From NCBI RefSeq assembly GCF_011742555.1, contig NZ_JAAQQR010000006.1, positions 1 to 64,000 on the forward strand: 64,000 bases of DNA, in the 5' to 3' direction. This stretch comes from Luteibacter jiangsuensis. GTDB taxonomy: Bacteria; Pseudomonadota; Gammaproteobacteria; Xanthomonadales; Rhodanobacteraceae. Position 1 is the first letter of the stretch, and each line of letters begins with the position of its first letter. Both the position numbers and the translations under genes were made by a program. The notes beneath the pieces are model-generated. The model was not told the DNA's origin, searched no databases, and saw nothing but the letters and a program-made list of their open reading frames with translations. Positions 36,573 to 45,368 of this stretch are shown here, piece by piece.

Positions 36573-37427
36573 ATGTTCTCGGCGCGACCGCCCTCGCCCG
36601 CTGGTACGGACGCACTCGCGCGGCTGAGCTGGCACGACTTCGAGCACCTGCTGGCCGAGTACTACCGTGACCAGGGCTGGCGCGTGGAATACCACGCGCC
36701 TCCGGCCTCGCTGAAACAACTCGATGGCGCCTTCGACCTGCGCCTGCATCGCGGCAACGAAACCGTCATCGTCCAGTGCAAGCACTGGGACGCCGTGCAG
36801 GTGGAACTGCAGGAAGTCAACGAACTCCTCGGCACCATGCTGCACGAGGCCGCCACACGCGGCATCCTGGTCACGCGCGGCGGATACAGCGCCGAGGCCC
36901 GCGCCGTGCCGCGGCGCCAGCCGCGCCTCCAGCTTATCGACGGCGACATTCTCCGCGTCATGCTGAAGCTGCAGGACCAGCGCGATACGTCGATTCCAGG
37001 CGTGGCGCTTCCCACGGTGGAGGCGCGCAAATCCGGCAAGGTGCGCCGCGCATCGGACGGCACGGGTTCGCGGCTGCTGCCGCTATTGCTCGTGGTCGTC
37101 ATCGCCGTGCTGCTCGGTATCTTCATCTGGCGCGCCATGTCGCGTCGTGCCGAGCCCGCGCCCATGCCAGCCGATACGAGCAGCAGCGCCTCGTCGGCGT
37201 CACCGCCGGTCGTGGCCGTGCCCACGCAGCCGCCCCCGCCACCACCGACCGCGACAGCGCCGGCGGCCGTTCCGCGCGGCGTGCCCTCAGCCACGCGTGA
37301 ACTCGAGGAACGCGCCCGCCTGCGCGGCACGTCCGAGTCCGCGCCTTCCCATGAATCGCGCCGGAAGGCCGAAGACGCCATCAAGGTGATGGAACGCAAC
37401 ACGCGCGAAGTCGGCTCGGCGGAATAA
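36573..37427 (+). CDS. Membrane-anchored Mrr-like restriction endonuclease
   Basis: The 284-residue protein has an N-terminal Mrr_cat/PD-(D/E)xK domain (about residues 18-130). It carries the conserved [19 protein letters not shown] helix, GAFDLRLH with the metal-binding Asp, and [11 protein letters not shown] containing the QxK catalytic pair. A single membrane helix follows at about residues 168-190. The C-terminal part is Pro/Ala/Ser-rich, with a short charged helix at the end. A nuclease tethered to the membrane could cut DNA as it enters or face the envelope; the sequence does not say which. No methylase is nearby. Confidence 0.85.
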   Translation: MFSARPPSPAGTDALARLSWHDFEHLLAEYYRDQGWRVEYHAPPASLKQLDGAFDLRLHRGNETVIVQCKHWDAVQVELQEVNELLGTMLHEAATRGILVTRGGYSAEARAVPRRQPRLQLIDGDILRVMLKLQDQRDTSIPGVALPTVEARKSGKVRRASDGTGSRLLPLLLVVVIAVLLGIFIWRAMSRRAEPAPMPADTSSSASSASPPVVAVPTQPPPPPPTATAPAAVPRGVPSATRELEERARLRGTSESAPSHESRRKAEDAIKVMERNTREVGSAE

Positions 37428-37515
37428 CCCGCCCAAATCGCGACCGAATTTTTCACGCACGCCAAGTCCCCGACGTTCTACCCTGAAGGGCGACCCTGTC
37501 GCCTGGAAGCTCCCC

Positions 37516-39882
37516 ATGTCAGAGACACTCGCGCCCGACCTCCTTCGCCGCATGCACGCCTATTGGCGCGCCGCCAACTACCTCACCGTCGGGCAGATCT
37601 ACCTTCGCGACAACCCGCTGCTCGAAGAACCGCTACGCCGCGAGCACATCAAGCATCGCCTGCTCGGGCACTGGGGCACCACCACCGGCCTGAACTTCAT
37701 CTACACCCATCTCAACCGCGCGATCGTCGAGCGCGACCTCGACATGATCTACGTGATGGGTCCGGGCCACGGCGGCCCCGGCGCGGTGGCGCACACCTAT
37801 CTCGAAGGCTCGTATACCGAGGTGTACCCGCACATCGATCGCAGCGTCGCCGGCATGCGCGAACTGTTCCGCCAGTTCTCGTGGCCTTACGGCATCCCGA
37901 GCCATGTGGCCCCGGAAACCCCCGGCTCCATCCACGAAGGCGGCGAACTGGGTTATTCGCTGTCGCATGCCTTCGGCGCGGCGTTCGACAATCCCGATCT
38001 GGTGGTGGCCTGCATCGTGGGCGACGGCGAGGCGGAAACCGGTGCACTGGCCACGAGCTGGCATTCGAACAAGTTCCTCAACCCGGAACGCGACGGCGCC
38101 GTGCTGCCCATCCTGCACCTCAACGGCTTCAAGATCGCCAATCCCACCGTGCTCGCCCGCATCGAGCCGGAAGAGCTGCGCGACCTCATGCGCGGCTACG
38201 GCTACGAGCCGCACTTCGTCGAGGGGCACGAGTTCGAACCCATGCACCAGGCGTTCGCCGCCGCGCTCGACCGTTGCCTCGACGACATCGCGCGTATCCA
38301 GAAGGCGGCGCGCGAGGGCACTGCCGAGCAGGCCTCGCGGCCGCGCTGGCCGATGATCGTGTTCCGAAGCCCCAAGGGCTGGACGGGTCCGAAGGAAGTG
38401 GACGGCAAGCCGGTGGAAGGCACCTGGCGTGCGCATCAGGTGCCCATCGCCAACTTCGACAGCGACGAGCACGTGGCCATCCTCGAGCGCTGGATGAAGA
38501 GCTACGATCCGGAAGAACTGTTCGACGAGAGCGGACGCTTCCGCGAGGAATTCGCCTCGCTGGCGCCGAAGGGGCGCCGGCGCATGGGCATGAACCCGCA
38601 CGCGAACGGCGGGCTGCTGCTGAAGCAGTTGCACATGCCGCATTACTGCGATTTCGCCGAGGAAGTGACTTCGCCCGGCGACCACAAGGCAGAAGCCACC
38701 CGGGTGCTGGGCCGCTTCCTGCGCGAAGTGATGCGGCAGAACATGGAAACCTTCCGCCTCTTCGGCCCGGACGAAACGGCGTCGAACCGTCTCCAGGCCG
38801 TGTACGAGGCCAGCGGCAAGACCTGGCTGGCACGCACGGAAGCCGTGGACGAAGACCTCTCGCCGGCCGGGCGCGTGATGGAAGTGCTGAGCGAGCACCA
38901 GTGCCAGGGCTGGCTGGAGGGTTACCTGCTCACCGGCCGACACGGCTTCTTCTCCTGCTACGAAGCCTTCATCCACATCATCGACTCGATGTTCAACCAG
39001 CACGCCAAGTGGCTGAAGGTGACGCGGAAGATGTCGTGGCGCCCGCCCATCGCGTCGCTGAACTACCTGCTCAGCTCGCACGTGTGGCATCAGGACCACA
39101 ACGGCTTCTCGCACCAGGACCCTGGCTTCATCGACCACGTGGCCAACAAGAAGTCCGAGATCGTGCGCATCTATCTGCCGCCGGATGCCAACTGCCTGCT
39201 CTCGGTGGCCGACCATTGCCTGCGCAGCCGCCACTACGTGAACGTGATCGTCGCGGGCAAGCAGCCGGACTGGCAGTGGCTGGACATGGAAAGCGCCACG
39301 CGCCACTGCGCCGCGGGCGCGGGGATCTGGGAGTGGGCGGGCCGGGGCGGCGACGATCCGGACGTGGTGATGGCCTGCGCAGGCGACGCACCCACCGTGG
39401 AAACGCTGGCCGCTGTGATGCTCCTGCGCGAGTACGTGCCGGATATCCGCATCCGCGTGGTGAACGTGGTGGACCTGATGACGCTGGAGCCACCGGAAGA
39501 GCACCCGCACGGCATGGACGACGATCGCTTCGACGACCTGTTCACCAAGGACCGCCCGGTAATCTTCGCCTTTCACGGCTACCCCGGCATCGTGCACAAG
39601 CTCACCTACCGCCGCCACAACCACGACAACATCCACGTGCGCGGCTACAAGGAAGAAGGCACGACCACCACCGCGCTGGACATGATGGTGCTGAACAACA
39701 TGGACCGCTTCCAGCTCGCGCTCGACGCCATCAACCGCATCCCCCGTTTCGCGGGCGAACGCGCGAAGGCCGAGCAGCGCTACTGGGCCGACATTGAGCG
39801 GCACAAGCTCTACGTGAGCGAGCATGGTCAGGATCTGCCCGACGTGCGCAACTGGCAGTGGAAGGCCGAGGACGCCGCATGA
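37516..39882 (+). CDS. xfp: Xylulose-5-phosphate/fructose-6-phosphate phosphoketolase
   Basis: The 788-residue thiamine-diphosphate enzyme splits xylulose 5-P (or fructose 6-P) to acetyl phosphate. Family motifs include [20 protein letters not shown] near residue 76, the thiamine-binding [19 protein letters not shown] at about 172, and [18 protein letters not shown] near 520. A C-terminal domain follows. Length is normal. The stop overlaps the ackA start by 4 bp, so acetyl phosphate made here can be turned to acetate and ATP by the next gene product. Confidence 0.97.
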   Translation: MSETLAPDLLRRMHAYWRAANYLTVGQIYLRDNPLLEEPLRREHIKHRLLGHWGTTTGLNFIYTHLNRAIVERDLDMIYVMGPGHGGPGAVAHTYLEGSYTEVYPHIDRSVAGMRELFRQFSWPYGIPSHVAPETPGSIHEGGELGYSLSHAFGAAFDNPDLVVACIVGDGEAETGALATSWHSNKFLNPERDGAVLPILHLNGFKIANPTVLARIEPEELRDLMRGYGYEPHFVEGHEFEPMHQAFAAALDRCLDDIARIQKAAREGTAEQASRPRWPMIVFRSPKGWTGPKEVDGKPVEGTWRAHQVPIANFDSDEHVAILERWMKSYDPEELFDESGRFREEFASLAPKGRRRMGMNPHANGGLLLKQLHMPHYCDFAEEVTSPGDHKAEATRVLGRFLREVMRQNMETFRLFGPDETASNRLQAVYEASGKTWLARTEAVDEDLSPAGRVMEVLSEHQCQGWLEGYLLTGRHGFFSCYEAFIHIIDSMFNQHAKWLKVTRKMSWRPPIASLNYLLSSHVWHQDHNGFSHQDPGFIDHVANKKSEIVRIYLPPDANCLLSVADHCLRSRHYVNVIVAGKQPDWQWLDMESATRHCAAGAGIWEWAGRGGDDPDVVMACAGDAPTVETLAAVMLLREYVPDIRIRVVNVVDLMTLEPPEEHPHGMDDDRFDDLFTKDRPVIFAFHGYPGIVHKLTYRRHNHDNIHVRGYKEEGTTTTALDMMVLNNMDRFQLALDAINRIPRFAGERAKAEQRYWADIERHKLYVSEHGQDLPDVRNWQWKAEDAA

Positions 39883-40916
39883 CGGCGTCGGGTCACGTGC
39901 TGGCGCTCAACGCCGGCTCGTCGTCGTTGAAGTACGGGCTCTACCACGTCGAAGGCGACCGCTGCGAGGAAAGGCTGGCCGCGCAGACGGAAGCCGGCCA
40001 CGCGGGAGAGGACCCGGTCGGAGCCATCGTGGCGGCGCTGCGCGAGCGCTCGCTTCCGGTGCCGGACGCCATCGGCCATCGCCTCGTGCACGGCGGCCCG
40101 AACGTGCGCGCACATGCGCTCATCGACCAGAGCCTCATGAAGCACCTGGATGAGGCAAAGGCATTCGCGCCGCTGCATGTGCCCATTGCCGTGGATATCG
40201 TGAAGCACGCGCAACGCGCCTTCCCGCGGGTGCCGCAGGTGGCGTGCTTCGACACGGCGTTCCACGCCACCCTGCCCGCCGTCGCCAGGACCCTGCCCCT
40301 TCCCGAGGATCTCCGTCGCGGCGGCATCGAGCGTTACGGGTTCCACGGCCTCTCGTACGAGTCCATCGTCCGGCAGCTGGGCAAGGCGATACCGGAGCGC
40401 ATGGTGATCGCGCACCTGGGCAATGGCGCCAGCCTTTGCGCGGTGCACGCGGGCAAATCGGTGGATACGACGATGGGCCTCACGCCAACCGGCGGCATCG
40501 TCATGGGCACGCGCCCCGGCGACCTCGATCCGGGCGTGTTGCTGTACCTGATGCGCGAACGCGGTTACGACGTGAAGCGGCTGGAAACGCTGGTGGATCG
40601 CGAATCCGGACTGAAAGGCCTTTCAGGAGGCACCAGCGACATGCGCAAGCTGCATGCGATGGACAACGAGGCTTCGCATCTTGCGCAAGACGTGTTCGTG
40701 CATGTGGCAAGGAAGCACGTGGCGGCGATGGCGACCTCGCTGGGCGGAATGGACCTGCTGGTGTTCACGGGCGGCATCGGGGAGAACGATGCCGTGACGC
40801 GCGACGCGATCGTGGACGGATTGCGCTGGATGGGGGCCTTCGACGTGCGCACGATGCGCACGGAAGAGGACGAGCAGATCGCGAGGCACACGTGGCGCCT
40901 CGCTCTCGCACCCTGA
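39879..40916 (+). CDS. ackA: Acetate kinase (short form)
   Basis: The 345-residue enzyme makes ATP and acetate from acetyl phosphate. Family signatures are all present: [13 protein letters not shown] near the start, GHRLVHGG near residue 68, [11 protein letters not shown] near 125, [12 protein letters not shown] near 150, [20 protein letters not shown] near 178, [20 protein letters not shown] near 199 and [15 protein letters not shown] near 290. It is about 55 residues shorter than E. coli AckA; loops appear trimmed with motifs retained. ATG 39879 overlaps the xfp stop. Confidence 0.93.
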   Translation: MTASGHVLALNAGSSSLKYGLYHVEGDRCEERLAAQTEAGHAGEDPVGAIVAALRERSLPVPDAIGHRLVHGGPNVRAHALIDQSLMKHLDEAKAFAPLHVPIAVDIVKHAQRAFPRVPQVACFDTAFHATLPAVARTLPLPEDLRRGGIERYGFHGLSYESIVRQLGKAIPERMVIAHLGNGASLCAVHAGKSVDTTMGLTPTGGIVMGTRPGDLDPGVLLYLMRERGYDVKRLETLVDRESGLKGLSGGTSDMRKLHAMDNEASHLAQDVFVHVARKHVAAMATSLGGMDLLVFTGGIGENDAVTRDAIVDGLRWMGAFDVRTMRTEEDEQIARHTWRLALAP

Positions 40917-40929
40917 CCGCTTGTCGGGC

Positions 40930-40987
40930 GCCGCTTCATGGCAGCCGCTTCATGGCAGCCGCTTCTGTGGGAGCCGCTTCTGTGGGA
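40930..40987 (+). repeat. Tandem copies of the family B outer word
   Basis: The word GCCGCTTC recurs four times at 14-15 bp spacing before the full element at 40981. Copies one and two are followed by ATGGCA, copies three and four by TGTGGGA. It looks like stepwise duplication of the end of repeat B1, either by slippage or by incomplete insertions. Confidence 0.75.
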
Positions 40988-41063
40988 GCCGCTTCAGCGG
41001 CGATCCCGCGGCAGCGGGCAATCTTGCCGCGAGCACCCATCGCCGCTGAAGCGGCTCCCACAC
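40981..41063. repeat. Family B palindromic repeat, copy B1
   Basis: TGTGGGAGCCGCTTCAGCGG and its inverse GCTGAAGCGGCTCCCACA flank a middle of GATCCCGCGGCAGCGGGCAA and TTGCCGCGAGCACCC. The long outer stem and a second inner stem would give a strong cruciform or RNA hairpin. It lies between the convergent ackA and fumarase genes. Confidence 0.92.
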
Positions 41064-41084
41064 AAAGCCACTAGCTCTGGGCGA

Positions 41085-42602
41085 TCAGACAACGACGACC
41101 GGAATCTTCCCGATCTTCGAGCGCCATTCCTTCGGCCCGGTTTCGTGCACCGAGGTGCCGGCGCTGTCCACCGCCACGGTCACGGGCATGTCCTTCACCT
41201 CGAATTCGTAGATCGCTTCCATGCCGAGGTCTTCGAACGCCAGCACGCGCGAGGCCTTGATCGCCTTCGATACGAGGTACGCCGACCCGCCCACCGCCAT
41301 GAGGTACACGGCCTTGTTGTCGCGAATGGCATCGATGGCCGCCGGGCCGCGCTCGGACTTGCCCACCATGCCCAGCAGGCCGGTGGACTCCAGCATCTGC
41401 CGGGTGAACTTGTCCATGCGCGTGGCCGTGGTCGGGCCCGCCGGACCCACCACCTCGTCGCGCACCGGGTCCACCGGGCCGACGTAGTAGATGAAGCGGT
41501 TGGTGAAGTCCACCGGCAGTGTCTCGCCGCGGTTCAACATGTCGATCATGCGCTTGTGCGCGGCATCGCGGCCCGTGAGCAGCTTGCCGTTGAGCAGGAT
41601 CGTCTCGCCCGGCTTCCAGGCTTGCACTTCCTCGCGCGTGATCGTGTCGAGGTTCACGCGACGCCCCTTGGAGGCGTCGTAGGTGAGCTTCGGCCAGTCT
41701 TCCAGCGAGGGCGGATCGAGCGCGACCGGGCCGGAGCCGTCGAGCACGAAGTGCGCATGACGCGTGGCGGCGCAGTTGGGGATCATCGCCACGGGGAGAT
41801 TGGCGGCGTGGGTCGGGTAATCCTTCACCTTGATGTCGAGCACGGTGGTCAGACCGCCCAGGCCCTGCGCACCGATGCCGAGCGCGTTCACCTTCTCGTA
41901 GAGTTCCAGGCGCAGTTCCTCGGCGCGGTTCGACGGGCCGCGCGCGATGAGGTCCACGATGTCGATGGGCTCCATCAGTGCTTCCTTCGCCAGCAGCATG
42001 GCCTTCTCGGCCGTGCCGCCGATGCCGATGCCGAGCATGCCCGGCGGGCACCAGCCGGCGCCCATGGTCGGCACGGTCTTCAGCACCCAGTCCACGATGG
42101 AGTCGGACGGGTTGAGCATGGCGAACTTCGACTTCGCTTCCGAACCGCCGCCCTTGGCAGCGACGATCACATCGACCTTGTCGCCCGGCACGATGGAGAC
42201 ATTGACCACCGCGGGCGTGTTGTCTCGCGTGTTCATGCGCTTGCCCGCCGGATCGGCCAGCACCGAGGCGCGCAGCTTGTTGTCCGGGTGGTTGTAGGCC
42301 CGGCGCACACCTTCGTTCACCATGTCTTCGACGCCCATGGTGGCATCGTCCCAGCGTACGTTCATGCCGATCTTCAGGAAGACGGTCACGATGCCGGTGT
42401 CCTGGCAGATGGGACGGTGACCTTCCGCGCACATGCGCGAGTTGATGAGGATCTGCGCGATGGCGTCCTTCGCGGCCGGGGATTCCTCGCGCTCGTAGGC
42501 GGCGGAGAGGTTCCGGATGTAGTCCACCGGGTGGTAGTACGAGATGTACTGGAGGGCGTCGGCGACGCTGGTGATGAGGTCGTCCTGCTTGATCGAGGTC
42601 AT
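41085..42602 (-). CDS. Class I fumarate hydratase ([4Fe-4S] type)
   Basis: The 505-residue single-chain enzyme interconverts fumarate and malate in the TCA cycle. The three cluster-ligand cysteines are seen in PICQDTGIV, GWCPPGMLG and IPNCAATRHAHF. The C-terminal beta domain includes ILLNGKLLTGRDAAHKRM and GPTTATRMDKF. Length and order match FumA/FumB (about 548 in E. coli) and related one-gene enzymes. ATG 42602 has homology starting at MTSIKQDDLI. Confidence 0.95.
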   Translation of the reverse strand: MTSIKQDDLITSVADALQYISYYHPVDYIRNLSAAYEREESPAAKDAIAQILINSRMCAEGHRPICQDTGIVTVFLKIGMNVRWDDATMGVEDMVNEGVRRAYNHPDNKLRASVLADPAGKRMNTRDNTPAVVNVSIVPGDKVDVIVAAKGGGSEAKSKFAMLNPSDSIVDWVLKTVPTMGAGWCPPGMLGIGIGGTAEKAMLLAKEALMEPIDIVDLIARGPSNRAEELRLELYEKVNALGIGAQGLGGLTTVLDIKVKDYPTHAANLPVAMIPNCAATRHAHFVLDGSGPVALDPPSLEDWPKLTYDASKGRRVNLDTITREEVQAWKPGETILLNGKLLTGRDAAHKRMIDMLNRGETLPVDFTNRFIYYVGPVDPVRDEVVGPAGPTTATRMDKFTRQMLESTGLLGMVGKSERGPAAIDAIRDNKAVYLMAVGGSAYLVSKAIKASRVLAFEDLGMEAIYEFEVKDMPVTVAVDSAGTSVHETGPKEWRSKIGKIPVVVV

Positions 42603-42718
42603 GGCGCTACGGCTGGCTCGCGGGGCTGGCAAACGTCAATTTTAGCGCACCGGGCCGATGTAAGGTGCCGGTGCCACGGCCGGTCTTGTTTCCATACCCC
42701 CGAGAACACGGAGTTTCC

Positions 42719-43687
42719 ATGCGCCACCCGTTCCGTCACGCCCTTCTCGCCTGCGTCCTCGCCCTCACGGCGCTGGGCGTGGTGCGGCCGGCAGCCGCCG
42801 CCCAGACCGCGCCGGAGTTCGCCGACATCGCCGCCTGGCACAACTCCAAGCCGCTGACCATGCGCCAGTTGCGCGGCAAGGTGGTCCTGATCGATTTCTG
42901 GGCGTATTCCTGCATCAACTGCCTGCGCACCCTGCCGCACGTCACCCGCTGGTACGACCAGTACAAGGACAAGGGCCTGGTGGTCGTGGGCGTGCATTCG
43001 CCGGAATTCCCGTTCGAGAAGCAGGAGGGGAACGTCCGCGACGCCATCGCGCGCTACGGCATCCATTACCCGGTGGCGCAGGACAACGATCTGGCCACCT
43101 GGGACGCCTGGCGCAACCAGTACTGGCCGGCGGAATACCTCGTGGACCAGCGCGGCAACGTCATCGCCCACCACTTCGGCGAGGGAAATTACCTGGAAAT
43201 GGAGAACGCCATCCGCACCCTGCTGGGCCTTCCGCGACTGACGGACGCCGCGACCGCGGACAAGGACGCCCCCGACTTCACCCAACTGGGCTCGCCGGAG
43301 ATGTATTTCGGCGCCGACCGCAGCCAGAACAATGCCAGCGCGGGCGGCGACCGCACCGGAACCCGTGATTTCACCGCGCCGTCCCGACTCGACCTCAATC
43401 GCTTCGCCCTCGTGGGCCGCTGGGAAATCGGCCGCCAGAACGCGAGCCTGGTCGGGCCCAGCGGCGAGATCCGTCTGCACTTCAAGGCGAAGAAGGTGCA
43501 CATCGTGGCCAGCGCCAACGACCCGGTCACCCTCGAAGTGCTGGTCGACGGCAAGCCCCAGGCGCCCGTGACCGTGCAGAAATCGATGCTCTACACGCTC
43601 TACAGCGGCGAGGACTACAAGGACCACGTGCTGACGATCCGCGTCCCGAAGGCGAATTTCCACGCGTTTACCTTCACGTTCGGGTAA
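42719..43687 (+). CDS. Exported thioredoxin-like protein (DipZ C-terminal type)
   Basis: The 322-residue protein has a signal peptide (residues 1-28, end AAAAQ). A redoxin/thioredoxin domain (about 30-180) with the redox pair in WAYSCINCLRTLPHV (CINC) and WPAEYLVDQRGNVIAHH follows. The C-terminal beta domain (about 215-322) is the type found at the end of DipZ, with YFGADRSQNNAS and LHFKAKKVHIVASAN-like strands. It likely works as a periplasmic thiol-disulfide protein. The CcdA-like membrane part of DipZ is absent here. Confidence 0.88.
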   Translation: MRHPFRHALLACVLALTALGVVRPAAAAQTAPEFADIAAWHNSKPLTMRQLRGKVVLIDFWAYSCINCLRTLPHVTRWYDQYKDKGLVVVGVHSPEFPFEKQEGNVRDAIARYGIHYPVAQDNDLATWDAWRNQYWPAEYLVDQRGNVIAHHFGEGNYLEMENAIRTLLGLPRLTDAATADKDAPDFTQLGSPEMYFGADRSQNNASAGGDRTGTRDFTAPSRLDLNRFALVGRWEIGRQNASLVGPSGEIRLHFKAKKVHIVASANDPVTLEVLVDGKPQAPVTVQKSMLYTLYSGEDYKDHVLTIRVPKANFHAFTFTFG

Positions 43688-43702
43688 GGATCCCAAGGCT
43701 TT

Positions 43703-43788
43703 GTGTGGGAGCCGCTTCAGCGGCGATGGGTGCTCGCGACAGGCTTGCCCGCTGCCGCGGGATCGCCGGCAAAGCCGGCTCCCACACA
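43703..43788. repeat. Family B palindromic repeat, copy B2
   Basis: It starts TGTGTGGGAGCCGCTTCAGC 15 bp after the thioredoxin-like gene and ends in the inverted form CCGGCTCCCACACA. The right arm uses GCCGGCAAAGCCGGC instead of GCCGCTGAAGCGGC, so the outer stem is partly mismatched while each arm keeps its own small palindrome. It may end the upstream transcript before the PadR promoter. Confidence 0.9.
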
Positions 43789-43842
43789 AGGCGGCTCCCG
43801 AAACGTCAGGGTGCCGGCAGGTCTTGCAAGAGTGTTTCTTAA

Positions 43843-43875
43843 GATATATCGTACGACCACTACGTACGATATATC
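43843..43875. promoter_or_regulatory. Palindromic operator upstream of the PadR gene
   Basis: A perfect 13-bp inverted repeat, GATATATCGTACG and its complement, is separated by 7 bp (ACCACTA) and ends 11 bp before the start codon of the PadR-like gene. Similar AT-rich ATAT-containing palindromes are typical of PadR operators, and the overlap with the ribosome-binding region (GGAGA follows it) suggests autorepression of the PadR-siderophore reductase operon. Confidence 0.85.
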
Positions 43876-43886
43876 GGAGAACACCC

Positions 43887-44507
43887 ATGCACTTCTTCCA
43901 CCACCACCATCACCACGCCCACCGCCGGTTCCACGACGAACAGCTGCACGCCATCGGCCGGGGCGGTGGCCGCTTCGGCGGCGGGCCGTTCGGCTTTGAC
44001 GATCGTGAGGGCATGCGCGGTGGCCGCGGCGGCGGCCGGTTCGGCGGTCGTATGTTCGGCAGCGGCGACCTGCGCCTCCTTCTCCTCGCGCTGATCGAGG
44101 AACAGCCCCGGCACGGTTACGAATTGATCCGCACCATCGAAGAGATGTTCGAGGGTCAGTACAGCCCCAGCCCCGGCGCCATCTACCCCACCCTCACCAT
44201 GCTCGAGGAACTGGGCTATGCCCGCGTCGAGGCCGAAACCGGCGGCAAGAAGCTCTACGCCATCACCGAGGCCGGACACGCGTTCCTCGAAGAAAACCGT
44301 GACAGCCTGGATGCGCTGACGGAGCGCCTGCAGGTGATGTCGCGCCACATGCGCCGGATGAGCGTGCCCAACCCCATCCGCGAGGCCATGCACGTGCTCA
44401 AGCACCAGTTGATGAACCACCACAAGGGCTGGGACGACGACGAGGTGCGGCGCGTCGCAAAACTCATCGAGGCCACGGCGCGTGCCGTCGCGGAGCGCGA
44501 GGCATGA
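43887..44507 (+). CDS. yqjI: PadR-family regulator, YqjI-like, with His-rich N-terminus
   Basis: The 206-residue regulator has a His-rich head (MHFFHHHHHHAHRRFHDEQ) and a Gly/Arg-rich stretch (residues about 26-55). A PadR winged helix follows (about 60-140) with LLLLALIEEQPRHGYELIRT, then YSPSPGAIYPTLTMLEELGY and a C-terminal helix. In E. coli, YqjI with a similar metal-binding head represses the ferric reductase gene yqjH in response to nickel/iron. Here the yqjH-like gene follows directly with a 4-bp overlap. ATG 43887 is right after the operator. Confidence 0.9.
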   Translation: MHFFHHHHHHAHRRFHDEQLHAIGRGGGRFGGGPFGFDDREGMRGGRGGGRFGGRMFGSGDLRLLLLALIEEQPRHGYELIRTIEEMFEGQYSPSPGAIYPTLTMLEELGYARVEAETGGKKLYAITEAGHAFLEENRDSLDALTERLQVMSRHMRRMSVPNPIREAMHVLKHQLMNHHKGWDDDEVRRVAKLIEATARAVAEREA

Positions 44508-45262
44508 CCGAACGTCACGCGATTGTGCGCGTGCGCCATGCGTTGAGGATGCGCCGGCTCCAGGTGTCGCGCGTGCGGCAACTCACGCCGCACATGGTTC
44601 GCGTGACCCTGGTGGGCCCGGATCTCGACGGCTTCGTGTCGGCCGCGCCGGACGACCACGTGAAAGTGTTCTTTCCCGTGGCGGACGGCGCGCTCAACCT
44701 GCCGACCCTGGGCCCCGAAGGCCCCGTTTATCCGGAGGGCGTCGAGCCCTCCCCCTCGCGCGACTACACTCCGCGCCGGTACGACGCGGCAGCGGGGGAA
44801 CTGGATATCGACTTCGTACTGCACGGGGAGGGTCCGGCGTCGAGCTGGGCGGAACGCGCAAAGCCCGGCGACATGCTCGGCGTCGGCGGTCCGCGTGGCT
44901 CGATGGTGGTTCCCGACGACTACGATCATTACGTGCTCGTGGGGGACGCCACCGCCCTGCCCGCCATCGGCCGCTGGCTGGAGCAGATGAGGCCGGACGC
45001 GAAGGCCACCGTGCTCGTCGAGGTTCCCTCGCTCGACGACCGCCAGGCGCTCGCCCGTGACGCGCAGTGGTTCGTCACCGGCACCTCCCCGGGGCTGGAC
45101 GAGGCGCTCGCCTCGCTTCCCATCCCCGAAGGCGACACCTTCTGGTGGGTGGCGGTCGAATCCTCGCGTGCCCGTGCGCTTCGTTCGCTGCTCGTGGAGC
45201 AACGCGGCATCGACAAGGACTGGGTAAAGGCCACGGGCTACTGGCAGGCAGACGCCCTGTAG
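44504..45262 (+). CDS. yqjH: Siderophore-interacting ferric reductase (YqjH/ViuB-like)
   Basis: The 252-residue FAD-dependent enzyme releases iron from ferric siderophores in the cytosol. The SIP family signatures include HMVRVTLVGPDLDGF near residue 30, the flavin-binding RDYTPRRYD at about 86, the ASSWAERAKPGDMLGVGGPRG segment at about 108-130 and LVGDATALPAIGRWLE near 146. It is co-transcribed with the PadR-like gene. The stop codon TAG (45260-45262) lies inside a single GTAGGAGCGCGC end of repeat family A. Confidence 0.93.
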   Translation: MTERHAIVRVRHALRMRRLQVSRVRQLTPHMVRVTLVGPDLDGFVSAAPDDHVKVFFPVADGALNLPTLGPEGPVYPEGVEPSPSRDYTPRRYDAAAGELDIDFVLHGEGPASSWAERAKPGDMLGVGGPRGSMVVPDDYDHYVLVGDATALPAIGRWLEQMRPDAKATVLVEVPSLDDRQALARDAQWFVTGTSPGLDEALASLPIPEGDTFWWVAVESSRARALRSLLVEQRGIDKDWVKATGYWQADAL

Positions 45263-45270
45263 GAGCGCGC
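45259..45270. repeat. Solitary half of family A repeat
   Basis: GTAGGAGCGCGC, identical to the outer 12 bp of full family A copies, appears alone at the end of the siderophore reductase gene and provides its TAG stop. No inverted partner is found before the next gene. Confidence 0.65.
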
Positions 45271-45368
45271 ATCACGATTCCTGCACGTCCCTTAATGCGG
45301 CCGTTGTCATGAACACATAACCTTGCCGCCGTTCACGATACCCCTAGGGCGACTCGGACGGAGGCGAC

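Noticed and set aside
37563-39825. Two long alternative frames over the phosphoketolase gene
   Set aside because: Neither has recognisable motifs or a good start, and the xfp frame is fully accounted for.
40930-41063. CRISPR array
   Set aside because: Repeats are of a few words at 14-15 bp spacing without unique spacers and belong to a dispersed palindromic family; no cas genes are present.
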